From assembly GCA_001051155.2 (NCBI GenBank), contig JYIP02000002.1, positions 1,123,583 to 1,187,582 on the forward strand: a DNA stretch of 64,000 nt. The letters are read 5' to 3'. The stretch is from Chrysoporthe austroafricana. Its lineage: Eukaryota > Ascomycota > Sordariomycetes > Diaporthales > Cryphonectriaceae. Made by a program: the position numbers and the translations under genes. Shown here piece by piece: positions 34,779-45,637 of the stretch (position 1 is its first letter; the number at the start of each line of letters is the position of its first letter). A model generated the notes under the pieces. The model saw nothing but the letters and a program-made list of their open reading frames with translations, was not told the origin of the DNA and made no database searches.

Positions 34779-36662
34779 TGCATGAGATCTGACCTTCGCA
34801 ATCTCGGGCGGAGGTGGCTGCAGTGCTGATCTGAGTTCTTTCTATAGTACAAGATGCGGACGCTATAACTTTAGAACGACAGCTGCTGACCCCCCCGAGG
34901 CACTAAGGACCCTACCACCAATGCCTAGCGGTGGTATGGCGGGCGGTTAATGGCCCTAACAGCCCGGCGCTTTGTCCCTAAGCTGTCCGCTTGCGTCTGC
35001 TGTGGAACGACACTCGTCGGCCACGGCTGCGTTCGTGTTTCTCCTGCAGCACGTCTCCGGCGCCCTCGATCTCAAGTCTGCTGGACCTCTTTGGCGATAA
35101 GCGGCCTGAGGTATCGCATCTCACCAGGCTGGCGGACTAGTGTCCCCATGGGGAGGGTGATCCTGCAATGGAGGTCGCCCAGCCCTAGGCCGGCCCCTTG
35201 TCCCTATTCGGTGAGGACTCAAACGCGGGAGCGCCCCGGGCGCGTTGTTCTCGACTGACGTTGGGTGGTTTCACCAGTTAGGTGGATAGGCAGGCCGGCA
35301 TTTATGAGCACCTGCACCAGGGGTAGCCTTCATTTCCCGGTGAGCAACACGAGATGTGATGTCCTCTACATCGTGCTCAGCAGGTGGAGCCCCGCCCCCA
35401 GGGACGGTGGCACTCTATGGCCAATACGAGCACACGCACCCGAGGCTGGTATATACCCCTGCCGGCTACAGTGCAGTCAGCCGTGGAATATTCACCTCGC
35501 TATTCCAGACTCGGTCCGAGATGGTCAGATACAACTGCTTTGTTGCCTGTAAACAGAGAATCTGACGGACCCCTGGACAGACTTCCTTTTTTTCTTTCTT
35601 TCTTTTCCCCCCCTGGTCTCTGCATCTTCTCCTTTTCGCAAGGCGCCGGGATATATCGAATGTTCAGCTGTCCCTCTGCCGCTCTTCCGTGGGCCAGGCG
35701 TTGCCAGGGCGGGGCGGCTGGCTCTGATGCCCAGAGCTTGATGGGTGGCTCTTGTCGAACGGCGACTTACTGAGGACTGGCCCAGCGTCCGCTCCACCGC
35801 GACCTGGGGCCGAATCAGGGGCCACATCCTCCACGATGCCTTCTTTGGGCGATGATCCCCGCAGCCGTCATCTCTTTGGTCGACCGCCTGGGCTGGTGAT
35901 TTCCGCAATTGGACCACCACGGCGGCGAGGAGGGCACGACTTCATAGTGCGAGCGGGAGTGCATGTGGAGAATTAAGCATACCGGCCGGGGGGAGCTGAT
36001 GCCCCTTTGGCCAAAATCTCCGCTGAGTGGACGTGATCCCTCCTCGGCCCGCTCGGTCGCTGCCAGGGGGCCCCTGAGATTTAGATCGTCGAGCTCATTG
36101 CAAATCCTCCTTTCCCTCACAGGTGACGGGCCACAGAGCGGTGCGCCTCGGACATAGCGAGCACAGCTTCCCCTCGCGGGGCGTTCGTCTGCTGGCGGGG
36201 CGGTGGGCGGGCGTGCTTCTCGAACGAAAGACGCACAGCTGCCGCTGCGAGGCACGCTGCGGAGACCCCTCGCGTCGAGGATGGGGCGACGAGCCGGTGT
36301 GTTCTTCCTCCTCGGGACCCACCCGCGCGCGGTCAGGGCGAGGCACACGAAGCCGGGGTGGTGGTGTAGGTCGTACTATGGTCACATCAGATGGAGCCCA
36401 TCACGGTCGACAGCAGTCCACCGTCCCTGGGCTGGGCCGATCATCTAGACGCGAGGGATGGGCTTAAATACTCAGCATCTCTCCTCGGCTGGTCGTGATC
36501 TTCTGCCTCCTTCTCAAGGACTTCACCTCCTCCCAGTCACTCGTTGATTCCCTAGCAGTTGAGTTGTTGTTTCTGGGCGGTCATCACTCTCCTTTCTTTG
36601 GGTCATTCTTTTCCGCTGCTTTTATCGCAGCAGTCATTCTTTAAGTCAAACCCAAATAAATA
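34779..36662. other. GC-rich intergenic region
   Basis: Large overlapping frames on both strands reflect high GC rather than coding. A T/C-rich tract (tttctttctttcttttcccc) sits at about 35586-35612. The last 200 bases carry a CT-rich leader and a TTAAATAC element near 36466 that fit a promoter for the wall-protein gene. No gene supported. Confidence 0.5.
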
Positions 36663-39084
36663 ATGCATTTCTCTCAGTACGGGGCCCTTGTGGGCCTCCT
36701 TGGCCTTGCCGCCGAGGCATCGCCCGCGGTCCAGCCCATCAGCGTCGAACGGAGCTCCTCGGACGTCTGCAGCTATGACCTGTCCAGGTCGTGGGAGGAC
36801 AAGGTCCTGTACAGCGGGTGAGTGCCGGTGCCCCTCCCGAGGAGGAGGAGAAGAAGAAGACTCTTTGTTGGCCCTTCGGTGGACTAACTTGTCATATCAC
36901 AGTGTCGTTGCTGCTGCCACCGAGGCCGCCGATGCCATCGAGCTGGGCATTGCCCTCTCGGAGGCTGCCCTGGCGGGCTCCATCGACCTGTCCTGCGGCG
37001 CTGACTTCCTCATCGCCCCTACGGTCAAGGTCGACCTCGGCGGTGTCCAGGCCTACCTGAAGGTGGCCCTCGACGCCACGGCCGGCGTTGCCGAGTCCGT
37101 CAACCTGTTCTCCGACCTCGACCTGTCGCTGGCCGTCCCCAGCCTTGTTGAGATCGACATCGACGTCGGCATCGCTCTCGACCTTGTCTTCTCCGTGTCT
37201 GCTGCCCTCGACATCGAGACCGTCTTCAACGTCCAGTTCCCCGAGGGCTGCTACATCGAGATTGACATCCTCAGCAAGGAGATCGTCAACCAGGACCTGA
37301 CCGGCCTCATTGTCGAGTCCCTGCCCACCTCCATCGGTGCCTTCGTCTCCCTCGAGGAGGACATCGACCTGAGCGTCGCCCTCCGCCTGCGTGCCGGCCT
37401 CGGCATCTCTGCCGACATCGACATCATCGGCCTCGACATCGGTGCTGGCTGCGAGGTCTCCCTCTGGGCCAACCTGTTCGAGTACACCACCACCTTCTCC
37501 AAGGGCTCTGACTCCACCAGCTGCACTGCCTCGGATGCCTTCGCCCTCACTGCCGGTGTCCTTGTCGAGCTTGACGTCGAGATTGGTGAGGAGATTGACC
37601 TGTCCCTTGCTCCTTCGGTCATCGTCACCCTTGCCACCGCCGCCACCGAGACCATCACCGTCACCATTGGCGAGGGCAGCGCTGAGTCGTGGCCTTGGAG
37701 GTCCGGCACTACCACCGGCTCCGGTTCTCTGAGCGGATCTGGCTCCTCTGCCTCTGCCTCTGCCTCGCTGCCCTCTGCCACCGGCTCCAGCTCTGGCTTG
37801 ACCGGCTCCGGCTCGACTGGCTCTGGCTCGACTGGCTCCGGCTCCACCGGCTCCGGCTCGACTGGCTCTGGCTCGACTGGCTCTGGCTCCACCGGCTCCG
37901 GCTCGACTGGCTCTGGTTCAACTGGCTCCGGCTCCACCGGCTCTGGCTCGACTGGCTCTGGTTCGACTGGCTCCGGCTCCACCGGCTCTGGCTCCACCGG
38001 CTCTGGCTCCACCGGCTCTGGCTCTACCGGCTCTGGCTCTACCGGCTCCGGCTCCACCGGCTCTGGCTCCACCGGCTCCGGCTCGACTGGCTCTGGATCT
38101 GACTCCGGCTCCGGCTCTTCTGGCAGCGGTGCCGCTTCCGCGTCTGCTTCTGCTTCCGGCGTCGCCGTCTCTTCCAACGGTGCTATCGGCGCCAGCGCGA
38201 CCACCTCCCTGCCCGCCGGCATGACCACGAGCACCGTCGTCGAGACCCACACCTACACCATCACCAGCTGCGCCGCCTCCGTGACCAACTGCCCCAACAC
38301 CTACACCCAGCAGATCGTCACCTCCATCGTCGAGAGCTACACGACCATCTGCCCCGTCACCGCCACCGAGACCAAGGGCTCCGCCGCCTCCAGCAGCGCT
38401 GCCGTCCCCTCCGTGGCTACTTCTACTGCCGTCGTCCCCAGCGCTGAGGTGACCTCCGCCGCCGGCGCCACCACCCTCGTGCCCGGCTCCGGCTCCACCA
38501 CGACTGCCACCCTCGCCAGCGTCTCCACCGGCGGCTCCTCCCCCGTCGGCCAGACCGTCTCCTCCGCTGCGAGCGTCTCCATCCCCAGCATCACCAGCAC
38601 CGTGAGCCTGACGCCCTGCGCCACCCCCACGACCTCCACCGTCACCATCCCCGCCAGCGTGACCACCCCCGCCGCGAGCGTCGTGACCGTCACCGCCACC
38701 CCTAACGTCGTCCCCGCCGTGGCCACCTCCGCCCCTCTGGCGACCGCGACCCAGACCGCCGGTGCTGGTACCGTCAGCGCCCCCGTTGCCCCCTACGCCA
38801 CCAGCAAGGCTGCCTGGTCCTCTGTGCCCGCCTGGTCCGCCGGTGCCGCTGCCCCCAGCGGCTTCGTGCCCCGCCCTGCTTCCAACGGCACCGTCCCTCG
38901 CCCCTCCGCCTCGGGCGCCTACACTGGCGTGCCCGTCCCGGTCGCCAGCGGCCTGCCCGCCACGACCTCTTCCAGCTCGCCTGTCGGCCAGGCCAACCCT
39001 AGCGGCGTCGTCACCGCCGGTGCTGGCAAGGTCGGCTTCGGCCTCCTGGCTGCCGTCGCTCCTCTCTTCGTTGCGCTGATGTAA
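36663..39084 (+). CDS. GPI-anchored Ser/Thr/Gly-rich cell-wall protein
   Basis: Exon 1 (36663-36817) and exon 2 (36903-39084), split by an 85-nt GTGAGT...ACAG intron, give about 778 aa. [20 protein letters not shown] is a signal peptide. A roughly 270-residue N-terminal domain follows, built of alternating aliphatic/acidic stretches ([37 protein letters not shown]). I do not recognise its family. Then come 20 exact TGSGS repeats, a Thr/Cys segment ([20 protein letters not shown]), long Ser/Thr/Ala/Pro-rich stretches suited to O-mannosylation, and a C-terminus ([17 protein letters not shown]) typical of a GPI-attachment signal. It is probably an adhesin-like or structural wall protein. A large antisense frame (37251-38252) only mirrors the repeats. 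The intron sits in the same place as the signal/mature junction region. Confidence 0.85.
37801..38100 (+). repeat. 15-bp coding tandem repeat, 20 units (TGSGS)
   Basis: Exactly 300 bases encode 20 copies of Thr-Gly-Ser-Gly-Ser without an amino-acid change, while third codon positions vary (tcc/tct/tcg, acc/act). Synonymous variation with strict protein conservation points to selection or ongoing repeat homogenisation at the protein level. The array is a likely site of length polymorphism. Confidence 0.9.
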
Positions 39085-39937
39085 GGAGGATTTCTTTCTT
39101 GGCGCCACGGGTTAGTGGATGTAATTCTGAAGTAGGGGATATGACGATGCAGACTATATAGAACATTATAATCTCAATTTCTAATCAGATATATATTTGA
39201 AAAAATTCTGAAATCTGCACAGCCAGCTGTGGCAGAAGATCGGCTGGCCAGGGTGAGGGTCGGCTTAGGAACTGGCTTCTGCCCTACTATCTATCATCTA
39301 CTATGTTGAATTAGCTGAATCAAGCAAACTGACTTGCCCACACCCGCACTGCCACTTGCACGCTGCCTTATTCGAACCAATGTGATGGCCACGGGGCGCC
39401 GGAAGACAACGCACTCCGAGCATCTCCCAGGAGCCGAGCCGGACCCCGAAAAGGCAGCAGGACCCGAGGGCAGAGACGCGATCCAGACCGTTTCCTGGCG
39501 AGATGTCTTGACGACAACTTCAGCGAAGGGGCGGGAGGTTGCAGGCAGCCCTGCCCAGGGGTTGGGTTCTCTGTCGAGGCCAGAACTGGGCGCGCGTTTC
39601 ATCGGACATAGTCTAGCGCGACGCCCAAGAAACTTCCGCTTCGTGCCTTGCGTCGGAGATTAATGGGCTGTGACTATTCAGATTCGTGTCTTAACCGGAC
39701 TCGGTCTACCTCTCCTCTGATAGACGAGTAGGTAAAGCAAGTGCCGGAAGCGCGAGACTGTCCAATCCCCGAGCCCAATAGAGTTTTGCAGACATACAAA
39801 AAGCTGACGTCAATGTCGATCATAAGCCGTCCATAACAGCTGCTCATCAATAAGACTAAGACTAGACAGGAACCTCACACTCACAATCCAGGTCGGAGTT
39901 CGGAACTCACTGAAACTAAAAAGCCGTCCGATTCAAC
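39085..39937. other. Intergenic region
   Basis: 3' flank of the wall-protein gene and promoter of the SDR gene. A plus-strand frame at 39334-39663 has no domain. No gene seen. Confidence 0.5.
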
Positions 39938-40827
39938 ATGGCGTCCGAGAAGAAGGTCATTCTCATCACAGGCGGTACGCAAACCCCGTCCGCACTGCCC
40001 TTGCAAATAGGCCTCCCACTGACAGCCGACCAGGAAACACCGGCCTGGGCTATGAGGCCATCAAGGCCCTGTACGCCTCCGACACGCCCTACGAGCTGAT
40101 TCTGGGCACCCGCACCCTCAGCAAGGGCGAGGACGCGATCCGGCAGCTCCAGGCCGAGGTGCCGAGGTCCGCGTCCGCCCTCCGCGCGCTGCAGGTCGAC
40201 GTGAGCTCCGACGCCAGCCTCGAGGCCGCCGTCGCCGACATCAAGGCGCGGCACGGCCGCCTCGACGCGCTCGTCAACAACGCGGGCGCGGCCTTCGACG
40301 GCGCCGCCCGCGACGGGCAGATGAGCCTCCGCGAGGCCTTCAACGCGGCCTGGGACACCAACGTCAGCGGCACGCACGTGCTGACCACGCTGGCCGCGCC
40401 GCTGCTGCTGGCGAGCTCCGACCCGCGGCTCCTGTTCGTCACGAGCGGCACCAGCTCGATGTGGGAGACCGAGGAGGAGAACTGGGGCAACATGGTGCAC
40501 CTCGCGCGGATCAACGCCAGCCCCGCGCCCGGCTGGCCCAAGGAGCATGGGCCGAACCCCGTCACCTGCTACCGGAGCACCAAGGCCGGCCTGAACATGT
40601 TGATGAGGGACTGGGTGCGGGTCTTCAAGAACGATGGGGTCAAGGTCTGGGCTGTCAGTCCGGGCTTCCTGGCGACGGGCCTGGGCGGCGTGCAAAAGGA
40701 GACGCTGCAGAAGATGGGCGCCCTGGAGCCGCATATAGGCGGCGAGTTCATCCGGGATGTCGTCCAGGGGAAGCACGATGACCGCGTCGGAAAGGTCATC
40801 CGTTCGAACATGATCCAGCCGTGGTGA
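39938..40827 (+). CDS. Short-chain dehydrogenase/reductase
   Basis: Exons 39938-39974 and 40034-40827, with a 59-nt intron that splits the glycine-rich loop, give about 276 aa. ITGGNTGLG at residues 10-18 is the TGxxxGxG dinucleotide-binding motif, VDVSSDASLEAAV binds the adenine ring, and VNNAG (93-97) is the structural NNAG motif. LLFVTSGTSSMW supplies the catalytic serine region, and Tyr192/Lys196 in CYRSTK are the YxxxK pair. The length is typical of classical SDRs. The basic GTRTLSKGE after the second strand suggests NADP(H) preference. The substrate is unknown. It resembles the carbonyl-reductase type (NADP-dependent, acting on small carbonyls) more than fatty-acid or sterol SDRs, but this is a guess. 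Confidence 0.9.
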
Positions 40828-41036
40828 GCTCCAGGCTATAGGGCAGCCATGTCATTATGCCAAAATGGAAACCGAGGGTCAGTTATGCCTCAGCAGAACC
40901 AGGCCTGGTAGACTTGAATACCTTCCCAAAACAAGATGCAAATATCTAATGCTGATGCATATGCAAAGTCGTGAGCTCATCAACCGTTTCGCGTACCCGT
41001 ATATAATGCCTTAAGTCCGTGCGCCAGGATGAATCT

Positions 41037-42601
41037 TCATTTTTGACCGAGCAAGATCCTGAAAAAAGAAGCCCCTTCCGACCAGTCCGAACTCGCCCAC
41101 GCCATCGTCGGGATAAACGTCAACAGCAGCACTGCGGTGATGATACCCGCACCCGCCCTGTCCTTCGTCCCTATGACAGCGTCTGCCACGTGGGAGCTCG
41201 GGCTGCTGCCCGCGCCGTAGTTCCCTGCGCTCGTGCCGCCGGTGCTGTTCGTGACCGGCGCGGCCGCCTGCGCGGGCTCGACGGCGACCAGGAGGCTCGT
41301 CAGCGCGCCGAGCACGTTCATCTGCTGGCCCGCGCCCGTCTGCTGGTCGTACGCCCCCGTGGTCCACCGGAACCCGCACGTCGCGGTGCTCACGCTGTTG
41401 CCGTTGTCCACGCCGTCGGTGCAGCTCTTCACGGCCGCCGCGGTGCTCGTCTTGAGCGTCGCCATAATCTGCTCGGCGACGATGGGGGCGATCTGCGCCG
41501 CCGTAGCCATCCAGCGGTGCAGGTAGCCCTTGAAGGAGAGCATGTCGGTGTCGCACGTCACCTTGTCGGCCAGCTCACAGGCGGTCTCGACCGCGGTGCC
41601 GTTGGGGAAGAACCACGAGATCGTCGTGTTCACGAGGCCTTGGAGGCGCTCTCGCCATATGTCGGCGCCATTCGTCTGTGGGCATCCCGTTAGTGGGTTG
41701 TCCCGATATCGACGACAGGGAACGGGCAGAACTCACGTGGTTATACATGAAAGCCGCGCCCTCTAGGATCACGGCGGCGCAGTACGAGAACTGGACCTTG
41801 TCGATGTCCGTGCAGTTGTCATCTACATGGGCCCCGTCGTACACCTTGTAGTCCTGATCGATCAGGCCCACCCCCTCCATCCAGTCCCACGTCTTGACCG
41901 CCCAGTCCTCATACGTCGTGTTCTCCGTGTACCGGGCGAGCCGCGCGCCCAGGTTGAAGAAGATGCCGTTCGCGATGGAGTTCTTGTAGTTGTACCCGAC
42001 GTTCGTCGGCGGGATCTGCCACCGCAGCCCGCCACCGCAGCTGTTGTCGTGGCGGTCCGGCGCCGCCTGGGTGTTGAATACGGCCTGCGCGAGCGCCAGC
42101 CACCCCGGGTCGCCGGTCGGCGGGTCCTGGAACTTGTTCTCCGCGGCCAGCATCGCGCTCATGCCCCAGAAGCCCTGGTCGTCGTTGCCCAGGGAGAGCG
42201 TCCAGTTATTGGGCTGGTACGAGTCGTCCGGCGCGCCCGCCTGGAAGATGAGCGAGTCCTGCGTCACGCCGTTCCAGGTCGTGTCGCCCGTCCAGTGCCA
42301 GTAGTCGACCATGGTCCCCCACAGCGCGCCGCCCTCCCACCAGTAGTAGTCACCTGCCGGCGGCGGGCCCGGTAGGATGCCCGGCGTCTGCCCGTAGTCG
42401 TTGCCTTTGTAATAAGACATCAGGTTTGTAGCTACGGCTTTCGCAGCGGTCTTTATGGAATCTAGGATCTGTTAGCAAGATCTCGTAGACCGCATAGAGG
42501 CGGATGCGGAGGAGTCTGCGCAGACCTGGTGAGTCGAGGTCGACATCAAGAGCAGCCGAGGCCAGAGCGGCCGAGGCTAAGACAACCGTGAGAGACCTCA
42601 T
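41037..42601 (-). CDS. GH76 mannan endo-1,6-alpha-mannosidase (DFG5/DCW1 type)
   Basis: Three exons, 42601-42526, 42461-41737 and 41675-41037, give about 479 aa. MRSLTVVLASAALASAALDV is a signal peptide. The GH76 domain follows: KTAAKAVATNLMSYYKGND, GDYYWWEGGALWGTMVDYW, SLGNDDQGFWGMSAM with the catalytic pair Asp119-Asp120, CGGGLRWQI, and NSIANGIFFNLGARLARYT. A Ser/Thr/Gly linker and the hydrophobic stretch GIITAVLLLTFIPTMAWA suggest a GPI signal. These enzymes cross-link GPI-mannoproteins to wall glucan and are needed for wall integrity. Oddly, about 18 further residues (SSDWSEGASFFRILLGQK) follow the hydrophobic segment. That is unusual for a GPI signal and might reflect an unrecognised terminal intron. 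Confidence 0.9.
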
Positions 42602-43992
42602 GGCGTATGCCTGCACTTCATACCGACGGCGAGTCGCGATCCTCAAGCAGGTAGACGGGTTCCGACCACAGATCGGAGGATATTCAGGCAAAGGCATCAC
42701 TTGGGAAGAGAAGAAGTCGGCAGAGACCGACGAGGCCGGAGCGAGGCAACGCAGTGCGGCTTCGCCGCACCGCCACCAAAAGGTCGAAACATGAAGGAGG
42801 GTGAGATGAGGTCAGTGTGAGAAGCGAGGCGCTTACAGGTTCGCATCTTTCCGTTGTGCTTAGCTTTCTGGGGGCGATCAGGTGCTTACTTTGGCTGCTT
42901 GAAAATCGACCGCCAGCGGCTTATTTTGGCACATGCGCCTGACATGCGACCTGTGACTTGGCCGGCCGACGGACCATGACCGCTCACTCGGCTTAGGAAA
43001 CATGAAAAATGGTGGTGTTGGCAGTTTTCGTTTCGAATCTGACAGCCCCATCCTATGAATGTTGTGAAACCTTCAAGACGGCCCCCTCTTGAAGATTTGT
43101 CACGGAAGGGCCGGGTATTCTGCATGTTGTCCGCAGAGATTGGGCACTCCTCTTTTGGCAGCCTTAAAGGCTCCAACAGCTGTTTATCTCCAACCTTGTT
43201 GGGTAAATAATTCCTTGCTCCATCATCCGAGAATAGCACTTCCGTTGAGAACGCATTGTTGGGGGCTCAATGCCGTTGACTTTTTGAGGTCGTGGAATAG
43301 TGTCTGGAAAATTGAGAGCCTCGATGTAGACAATACAAGAGACAACCGAGGGCGTAGAAGATCAGGTCTCTTCAAAATCTCTTCAACACGATAAGTAGAG
43401 AATGCTCGTAGTATTATTGGTGTGCAAAGTCGGATTAGGCACTTCCTGAAGCACTGGGTGCGGCACGATGGGGAACTGGTAAATTGCATGGAGTGGGACG
43501 AGGACGAAGCCATTGAGATACAGTCGGATAGCTGTAGGAAAGAATAGACAGATATAGGGGCAGGCCCTCAGCAGGACTCAGAGGATTCTATGATAATCCT
43601 CCACTGCGCTCTATCTGGACGAGTATGTCCTCTTCAACTAGTTGAGCCAATAATCTCGATTACCAGAGGCCCTCAGCTGATAGTCGAGTGGAGCAGTTGC
43701 GTGCTATTTCATCTTATGTGGTCGTTTGCAGTATGCTGGACTGGGGCTGCGAGGCACCAGGCTACTCGCCCTGCGCCGAACCGCCTGCGTGGAATGTAAG
43801 ACATTCGGGTCAGTCCGGCGACCTGCTACGCGGGATATCGAACCTCAGGGAGATGTAGATAGGCCAAGCAAGGGAGACAGACGCTTCACAGCCGCATGCG
43901 CACAGTACAGCACAGAAACAGAATCTCCTGCCCCGACGGCGCGCGACTGGACCGTCCCTCTCACGCTCGTTCCTACATTGGCCGCCTGTCCC
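42602..43992. other. Divergent intergenic region
   Basis: Promoter region between the GH76 gene and the downstream glycosyltransferase. Frames at 42886-43239 and 43223-43513 (minus) have no domain. An in-frame upstream extension of the glycosyltransferase frame (from 43726) was not used because it lacks conserved character. No gene seen. Confidence 0.5.
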
Positions 43993-45540
43993 ATGCATCA
44001 TGACAAGATGCCCCCCATAACCCCCAGGAACGCGATCCTCACCCTCGCCGGATTCGTCTGCCTCTGGCTGGCGCCCTGGCACATAGGGTTCTCCTTCCCG
44101 TACTCCGACACCAGCGGCGCCGACGGCCTCCCCCTGATGATCGCCGAGAGCCTCGGGAGCTATGGGGAGACGGACGTGCACCCACACCTGCAACCCGCCT
44201 CGAAACCGTCGTCGTCGTCATCATCATCATCGGGACCGCCCTCCCCAGCGGAGGTGTACTTCGATCAGGCCTTCTCCCTGGGCGAGCCGCACGCGTACCC
44301 GTTCCCGGCGCTGAGCAGGCAGTGTGCCCAGACAGAGTGGAAGAACGAGACGGTCTATCTGCAGTGCGAGGGAATCTACCTCGGCCTCACGAGCGTCATC
44401 TCGCAGGTCAAATCGTGCCTCAAGATGGCCATCGGGGCGGGCGTCGGTGTAGTGTTGCCAGACATCCCGCTGCGGGACGAAAACAACCTGGTGGCGTACA
44501 ACCAGGGGAATCCAGCGGCTGAGAGGGCCTTTGGGGAGTGGTTCGACCAGGAACACATCGTTGAGTCTATGAAGCGGGCGTGTCCCGGGCTGGACATCAT
44601 CACCCAAGAGGACCTGCGGACGAGCGCGTTGAGGGAGGAGAATAAGTGGTCCGTCGACATCCACTCGGCGCGCTTCTTTCGGGAGCGCGACGGGTACTTC
44701 TGGGCCGGCAAGCCCTTCAAGGCCTTCTTTGACGAGAACTTGGCCCGGCTGAGGGAGGAGCACAGAAACGACGAGGGGGAAAAGCTCGAGGAGAAGAGCA
44801 CGACAGCCCAGGAGCAGCTCCACCGGCGGGGCGGCGAGGTCGACGGGACCGCGGTCGTCATCGGCATGCGCGCCGACTTCGAGCTCTTCAACATCGCCAA
44901 CGACCCAACGGGCCACGACCGGCACCTGTGGGACGACCTGGGCAAGGCGCTGCGGTTCCTGCCGGGCCCGCGGGCGATCGTCGACGAGCTGCTGCGGCAG
45001 ATCGGGGCCGGGCGCTTCTTCGCGGTGCACTTCCGGGGCGAGAGCGACAACATGTGGGCGAGCCCCGAGGAGCAGATCGTGGTGGACCTCGACGCGCTGG
45101 ACCGTGCGTGGGAGCTGTACCGCGGCGGGCCCGGGATGGGGCCGCCGGCCACCGGCCGGCCCCCCGTGTACCTGGCGTGCGGCGACGAGGGCTCGACGCG
45201 GGCGTTCGTGGAGGCGGGCGCGGCGCGGGGCTGGAACGTGACGTCCAAGTACGCGCTGGCGGAGGCTATGGCGACGGGCGAGACGCTGGATACGATCAAG
45301 GCGCTGCCGTTCGACTTCGAGGCGATCATCGACCTGGGGATGCTGGTGAAGAGTTACTTCTTCCTGGGCATCATGGGCAGCGCCTTCAGCTACACCGCGG
45401 CGAACCTGCGGGACCCGACTACTAGGTACCGGGGGAGCAGCTTTGAGGTGTGGGATGACGGCGGCGCGAGGACGCATATGTTTCCGAATAATGATATCTA
45501 TGGAGATACCACGATGGAGAAGTACGCCTGTTGTCTGTAA
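43993..45540 (+). CDS. Type II membrane glycosyltransferase, O-fucosyltransferase-like
   Basis: A single exon, 515 codons from the ATG at 43993. The N-terminus has a short cytosolic part, one transmembrane anchor (AILTLAGFVCLWLAPWHIGF) and a stem with a poly-serine run (PSSSSSSSSGPPSP), the layout of a Golgi type II enzyme. The catalytic region begins near residue 80 (YLQCEGIYLGLTSVISQVKS), with IGAGVGVVLPDIPLRD. It contains FFAVHFRGESDNMW, which resembles the HxRxxD loop of the GDP-fucose O-fucosyltransferase fold, and VYLACGDEGSTRAF and SYFFLGIMGSAFSYTAANLR near the C-terminus. Donor and acceptor are not shown by sequence. I favour a fucosyltransferase-like fold, with moderate confidence in the family and good confidence that this is a real gene. 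Confidence 0.68.
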   Translation: MHHDKMPPITPRNAILTLAGFVCLWLAPWHIGFSFPYSDTSGADGLPLMIAESLGSYGETDVHPHLQPASKPSSSSSSSSGPPSPAEVYFDQAFSLGEPHAYPFPALSRQCAQTEWKNETVYLQCEGIYLGLTSVISQVKSCLKMAIGAGVGVVLPDIPLRDENNLVAYNQGNPAAERAFGEWFDQEHIVESMKRACPGLDIITQEDLRTSALREENKWSVDIHSARFFRERDGYFWAGKPFKAFFDENLARLREEHRNDEGEKLEEKSTTAQEQLHRRGGEVDGTAVVIGMRADFELFNIANDPTGHDRHLWDDLGKALRFLPGPRAIVDELLRQIGAGRFFAVHFRGESDNMWASPEEQIVVDLDALDRAWELYRGGPGMGPPATGRPPVYLACGDEGSTRAFVEAGAARGWNVTSKYALAEAMATGETLDTIKALPFDFEAIIDLGMLVKSYFFLGIMGSAFSYTAANLRDPTTRYRGSSFEVWDDGGARTHMFPNNDIYGDTTMEKYACCL

Positions 45541-45637
45541 TTGGTAATAGATGGGATAGATTTAAGATTCGTTCGGCTGAATAGTCTTCGTCACCGGTGC
45601 CGTTCCCTCCGCGCAGACGGTGCTAGAAGAAGTCATG

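Noticed and set aside
37251..38252. Long minus-strand frame of about 333 codons rich in EPVEPEP over the wall-protein repeats
   Set aside because: It is the reverse-complement reading of the TGSGS array and its GC-biased flanks. The plus strand has signal peptide, intron and GPI signal.
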